Assembly: GCF_900143645.1 (NCBI RefSeq)
Contig: NZ_FRFD01000017.1
Coordinates: 42,778 to 106,777 of the forward strand
Length of the DNA: 64,000 nt
Direction of reading: 5' to 3'
DNA from: Anaerocolumna xylanovorans DSM 12503
Lineage (GTDB): Bacteria > Bacillota > Clostridia > Lachnospirales > Lachnospiraceae
Every line of letters begins with the position of its first letter. Positions within the stretch are counted from its first letter, which is position 1. Positions 61,842-64,000 of the stretch are shown one piece after another. The notes below the pieces were generated by a model. The model was not told the origin of the DNA. It made no database searches and worked only from the letters and a program-made list of their open reading frames with translations. The position numbers and the translations under genes are program-made.

Positions 61842-61957
61842 GTGTGTTAGAGATATCAAATGATTTTCTAACGCACTATATAACCCCTTATTAATTATTT
61901 ATACTCCCCTCATCGAAACAACCGCCTTGGCTCCCCCTTGGCGGTTGTTTCATTTCT
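61842..61957 (+). ncRNA. Candidate C-rich small regulatory RNA
   Basis: Predicted transcript of about 115 nt. The 5' hairpin is GTGTGTTAGA/TCTAACGCAC (61842-61876). A single-stranded part follows with ACCCCTTATT and ACTCCCCTCATC. The terminator hairpin GAAACAACCGCC/GGCGGTTGTTTC (61915-61951) has a 13-nt loop TTGGCTCCCCCTT, then TTTCATTTCT. There is no open reading frame. C-rich loops of this kind pair with Shine-Dalgarno sites in known Firmicutes sRNAs such as RoxS/RsaE and FsrA. The alternative, a terminator for the DUF1700 gene, fits less well because that side lacks a T-run. Confidence 0.6.
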
Positions 61958-62009
61958 ATATTTGTACCTTACTTCGGACATTTCGATTCAGTCACTGTAT
62001 CTTTCCCCA

Positions 62010-62525
62010 TCAATTTCTGTTGTTTGTTATCAGCCTATAGATTAAATATATGACCAGCAAGGGTATCCCAATGGTAAAAAACAGTTTCAATAAGATACCG
62101 CCTATAAACAGAACTACTGTAAGGACTAAAACCACTACAACAGCCAATATCAGTTTATGGTACCATTTGATCTGATAGTCCCCATAAACATGAAAGCTTC
62201 CATTTCCCTGATTATACATTCCATCCTCTTTGTAAGCTTCCTGCGTTTCTTTCTCTCTGTTCAGATTTCCGTCAAAATCTTCGTCATAATCCGCATGACG
62301 CCTTGTATTATAGAAAGATTCATGTGATAATTGATATGTCTCAATTATCGTTTTCGCAATCAGCCTTGGATCTCCCAATTGTTCCAACACGCTTTCTTCT
62401 GATTGATTTAATGTTTGCTCTTTTATATAATTATCATAATAGTAAATATTATTTTCTATCTCATTTTCCTGTAATTCTCCTGCAAGAGCTATTCTAAGCT
62501 CTGCTATAAATTCACTCTTCGTCAT
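62010..62525 (-). CDS. DUF1700 family membrane protein
   Basis: 171 aa. The N-terminal 65 residues are the family domain (MTKSEFIAELRIALAGEL, YYYDNYIKEQTL, VLEQLGDPRLIAKTIIETY). An acidic, polar linker follows, then two membrane helices (LILAVVVVLVLTVVLFIGGI; FTIGIPLLVIYLIYRLI). Such proteins often pair with PadR-type regulators and a DUF4097 protein, neither of which is present here. Function unknown. Confidence 0.88.
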   Translation of the reverse strand: MTKSEFIAELRIALAGELQENEIENNIYYYDNYIKEQTLNQSEESVLEQLGDPRLIAKTIIETYQLSHESFYNTRRHADYDEDFDGNLNREKETQEAYKEDGMYNQGNGSFHVYGDYQIKWYHKLILAVVVVLVLTVVLFIGGILLKLFFTIGIPLLVIYLIYRLITNNRN

Positions 62526-62608
62526 GTATCCTCCTAATAATGATCATCTTATATCCTACTTAAAGGCTATCCATCTGCAATATTTCTAAACTTGTGTAAG
62601 TTAGTCTA

Positions 62609-62637
62609 ATTTTAGCATATAGAATCATCAGGGTAAA
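62609..62637 (-). promoter_or_regulatory. Promoter for DUF1700 gene
   Basis: Minus strand TTTACC (62632-62637), 17-bp spacer, TAAAAT (62609-62614), about 85 nt before the ATG. Confidence 0.5.
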
Positions 62638-62667
62638 TAGTAGTTAGATTAACTTTATATTAAAAAA

Positions 62668-62696
62668 ACTGTAATTTCCTTATAGGAAATTACAGT
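62668..62696 (-). terminator. Terminator of rRNA-tRNA operon
   Basis: Minus strand ACTGTAATTTCC/GGAAATTACAGTTTTTTT: a 12-bp perfect stem with a 5-nt loop and seven T, just after the last tRNA. Confidence 0.93.
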
Positions 62697-62703
62697 CTCC
62701 ATA

Positions 62704-62777
62704 CGTGCGTTAGAGGATTCGAACCCCCGACCTTCTGGTCCGTAGCCAGACGCTCTATCCAGCTGAGCTAAACGCAC
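62704..62777 (-). tRNA. tRNA-Arg (ACG)
   Basis: Acceptor GTGCGTT, loop CTACGGA with anticodon ACG (wobble A normally edited to inosine), T-loop GGTTCGAATCC. Confidence 0.94.
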
Positions 62778-62798
62778 AAATTCTATATATTTGCCAAA

Positions 62799-62884
62799 TG
62801 CCGGCGACCGGAATCGAACCGGTACGGGCGATTAAGCCCGCAGGATTTTAAGTCCTGTGCGTCTGCCAGTTCCGCCACGCCGGC
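62799..62884 (-). tRNA. tRNA-Leu (TAA)
   Basis: Class II with long variable arm GCGGGCTTAATCGCCCGT; loop CTTAAAA with anticodon TAA; acceptor GCCGGCG. Confidence 0.94.
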
Positions 62885-62918
62885 ATTCAATAATTGATTC
62901 CTAAGAACCAATTATTTA

Positions 62919-62991
62919 TGGGACCTATAGGGCTCGAACCTATGACCCTCTGCTTGTAAGGCAGATGCTCTCCCAGCTGAGCTAAGATCCC
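62919..62991 (-). tRNA. tRNA-Val (TAC)
   Basis: Acceptor GGGATCT, loop CTTACAA with anticodon TAC, T-loop GGTTCGAGCCC. Confidence 0.94.
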
Positions 62992-63039
62992 AAAACTTGT
63001 GCTGTGAATTATTTATCTGGTTCTTTATTTCTAAAGAAA

Positions 63040-63113
63040 CGACCCAGAAGGGACTCGAACCCTCGACCTCCGCCGTGACAGGGCGGCGCTCTAACCAACT
63101 GAGCCACTAGGCC
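63040..63113 (-). tRNA. tRNA-Asp (GTC)
   Basis: Acceptor GGCCTAG, loop CTGTCAC with anticodon GTC, T-loop GGTTCGAGTCC. Confidence 0.94.
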
Positions 63114-63165
63114 ATATAATAATAAGTTATATGTATCTGCAAAATTAAAAATATACAGATTGTAA

Positions 63166-63239
63166 TGGACCTTCAGGGACTTGAACCCCGGACCGACCGG
63201 TTATGAGCCGGTTGCTCTAACCAACTGAGCTAAAGGTCC
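63166..63239 (-). tRNA. tRNA with CAT anticodon (elongator Met or Ile2)
   Basis: Acceptor GGACCTT, loop CTCATAA with anticodon CAT. The acceptor and D-arm (GGACCTTTAGCTCAGTTGG) are also seen in tRNA-Ile2, whose C34 is changed to lysidine. It is not initiator tRNA. Sequence alone does not settle Met or Ile. Confidence 0.85.
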
Positions 63240-63243
63240 AAAA

Positions 63244-63316
<73 letters not shown>

Positions 63317-63349
63317 AAATACCATTTCCACGTTCATGACAACACAAAA

Positions 63350-63421
63350 TGACTCCAAGGGGATTTGAACCCCTGTTACCGCCGTGAAAGGGCGGTGTCT
63401 TAACCGCTTGACCATGGAGCC
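63350..63421 (-). tRNA. tRNA-Glu (TTC)
   Basis: Acceptor GGCTCCA, loop CTTTCAC with anticodon TTC, T-loop GGTTCAAATCC. Confidence 0.94.
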
Positions 63422-63507
63422 ATAACATTAATTATAACACAATTCTTAACATTTGTCAATAATTATTTTACTTTTTTCGTAGTTAACAGTTTATTTTGTA
63501 ACTACAA

Positions 63508-63579
63508 CTCCCCGAGTGGGACTCGAACCTACAACCCCACGGTTAACAGCCGTGTGCTCTACCATTGAGCTATCGAGGA
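63508..63579 (-). tRNA. tRNA-Asn (GTT)
   Basis: Acceptor TCCTCGA, loop CTGTTAA with anticodon GTT, T-loop GGTTCGAGTCC. First tRNA after the 23S gene; about 100 nt of AT-rich spacer lies between. Confidence 0.94.
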
Positions 63580-63682
63580 ATAAACTACACCAGATAATAT
63601 TTTATCCAATAATTAAGGAATTTACAAAAGCATATGAACATTTATATAACCATAAGTGTAATATAACATTCCACTTACTTAA

Positions 63683-64000
<318 letters not shown>

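Overview
The window looks like chromosomal DNA of an endospore-forming, low-to-moderate GC Clostridia, most likely Lachnospiraceae. The signs are an alpha/beta-type small acid-soluble spore protein, the gene order tig-clpP-clpX-lon-engB, the cluster rho-rpmE-DUF1385-prmC-prfA, a BMP-type nucleoside ABC transporter, and DUF4364 and DUF1700 proteins. Nearly all housekeeping genes are on the minus strand. The right end enters a leftward-transcribed rRNA operon, so the replication origin probably lies to the right. No prophage, CRISPR array or intact transposase was seen.

Layout. 0.0-9.9 kb: cofactor and envelope genes (dusB, coaX, a LiaF-like protein, birA), argF, a patatin, an LTA-synthase-like protein and a ThuA protein. 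10-17 kb: a stomatin/NfeD pair, a TrmH methyltransferase, a gluzincin peptidase, a membrane LuxR regulator, a lipoprotein, an APH(3')-like kinase and a decayed hydrolase. 17-26 kb: translation and termination genes, then a rightward malic enzyme / radical SAM / DUF4364 unit. 25-34 kb: proteostasis genes, glmM and a SASP gene flanked by large hairpins. 34-41 kb: an alanine symporter, a PfpI protein, ddl, a three-gene ABC exporter with a perfect 26-bp palindrome at its promoter, ybaK and an ArsR-type regulator. 42-47 kb: a BMP/NupOPQ nucleoside importer. 47-56 kb: an aminotransferase, a glycosyltransferase and a maltodextrin module (binding protein, two permeases, GH13 enzyme, divergent LacI regulator). 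56-57 kb: seven tRNAs. 57-62.5 kb: a phosphodiesterase, an ITPase, an amidase, an RNA methyltransferase, a rhodanese, a tiny Asn/Ser/Thr-rich protein, a candidate small RNA and a DUF1700 protein. 62.7-64 kb: eight tRNAs and the 3' end of 23S rRNA.

The most unusual feature is a dispersed composite repeat at eight intergenic sites. Read on the minus strand, it has hairpin A (GTGTGAAA...TTTCACAC type), a link TTATTTGGGCAGTATCGC, hairpin B, and an end GCGATATGCATGGGAG. Every copy lies just upstream of a minus-strand gene. In at least five cases (argF, patatin, luxR-like, clpP, GH13) the only visible Shine-Dalgarno-like sequence is the end of the repeat, so the element behaves as a portable structured 5' leader.

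A rightward candidate small RNA at 61.84-61.96 kb has a good sigma-A promoter, a 5' hairpin, C-rich single strands and a terminator hairpin. Its loop UUGGCUCCC is exactly complementary to the GGGAGCCAA end of the repeat in the clpP and amidase leaders. The repeats and the RNA may together form a post-transcriptional regulatory network. That link is inference and needs genome-wide and RNA-level tests.

All calls rest on reading the sequence and knowledge of protein families. No database search was run.
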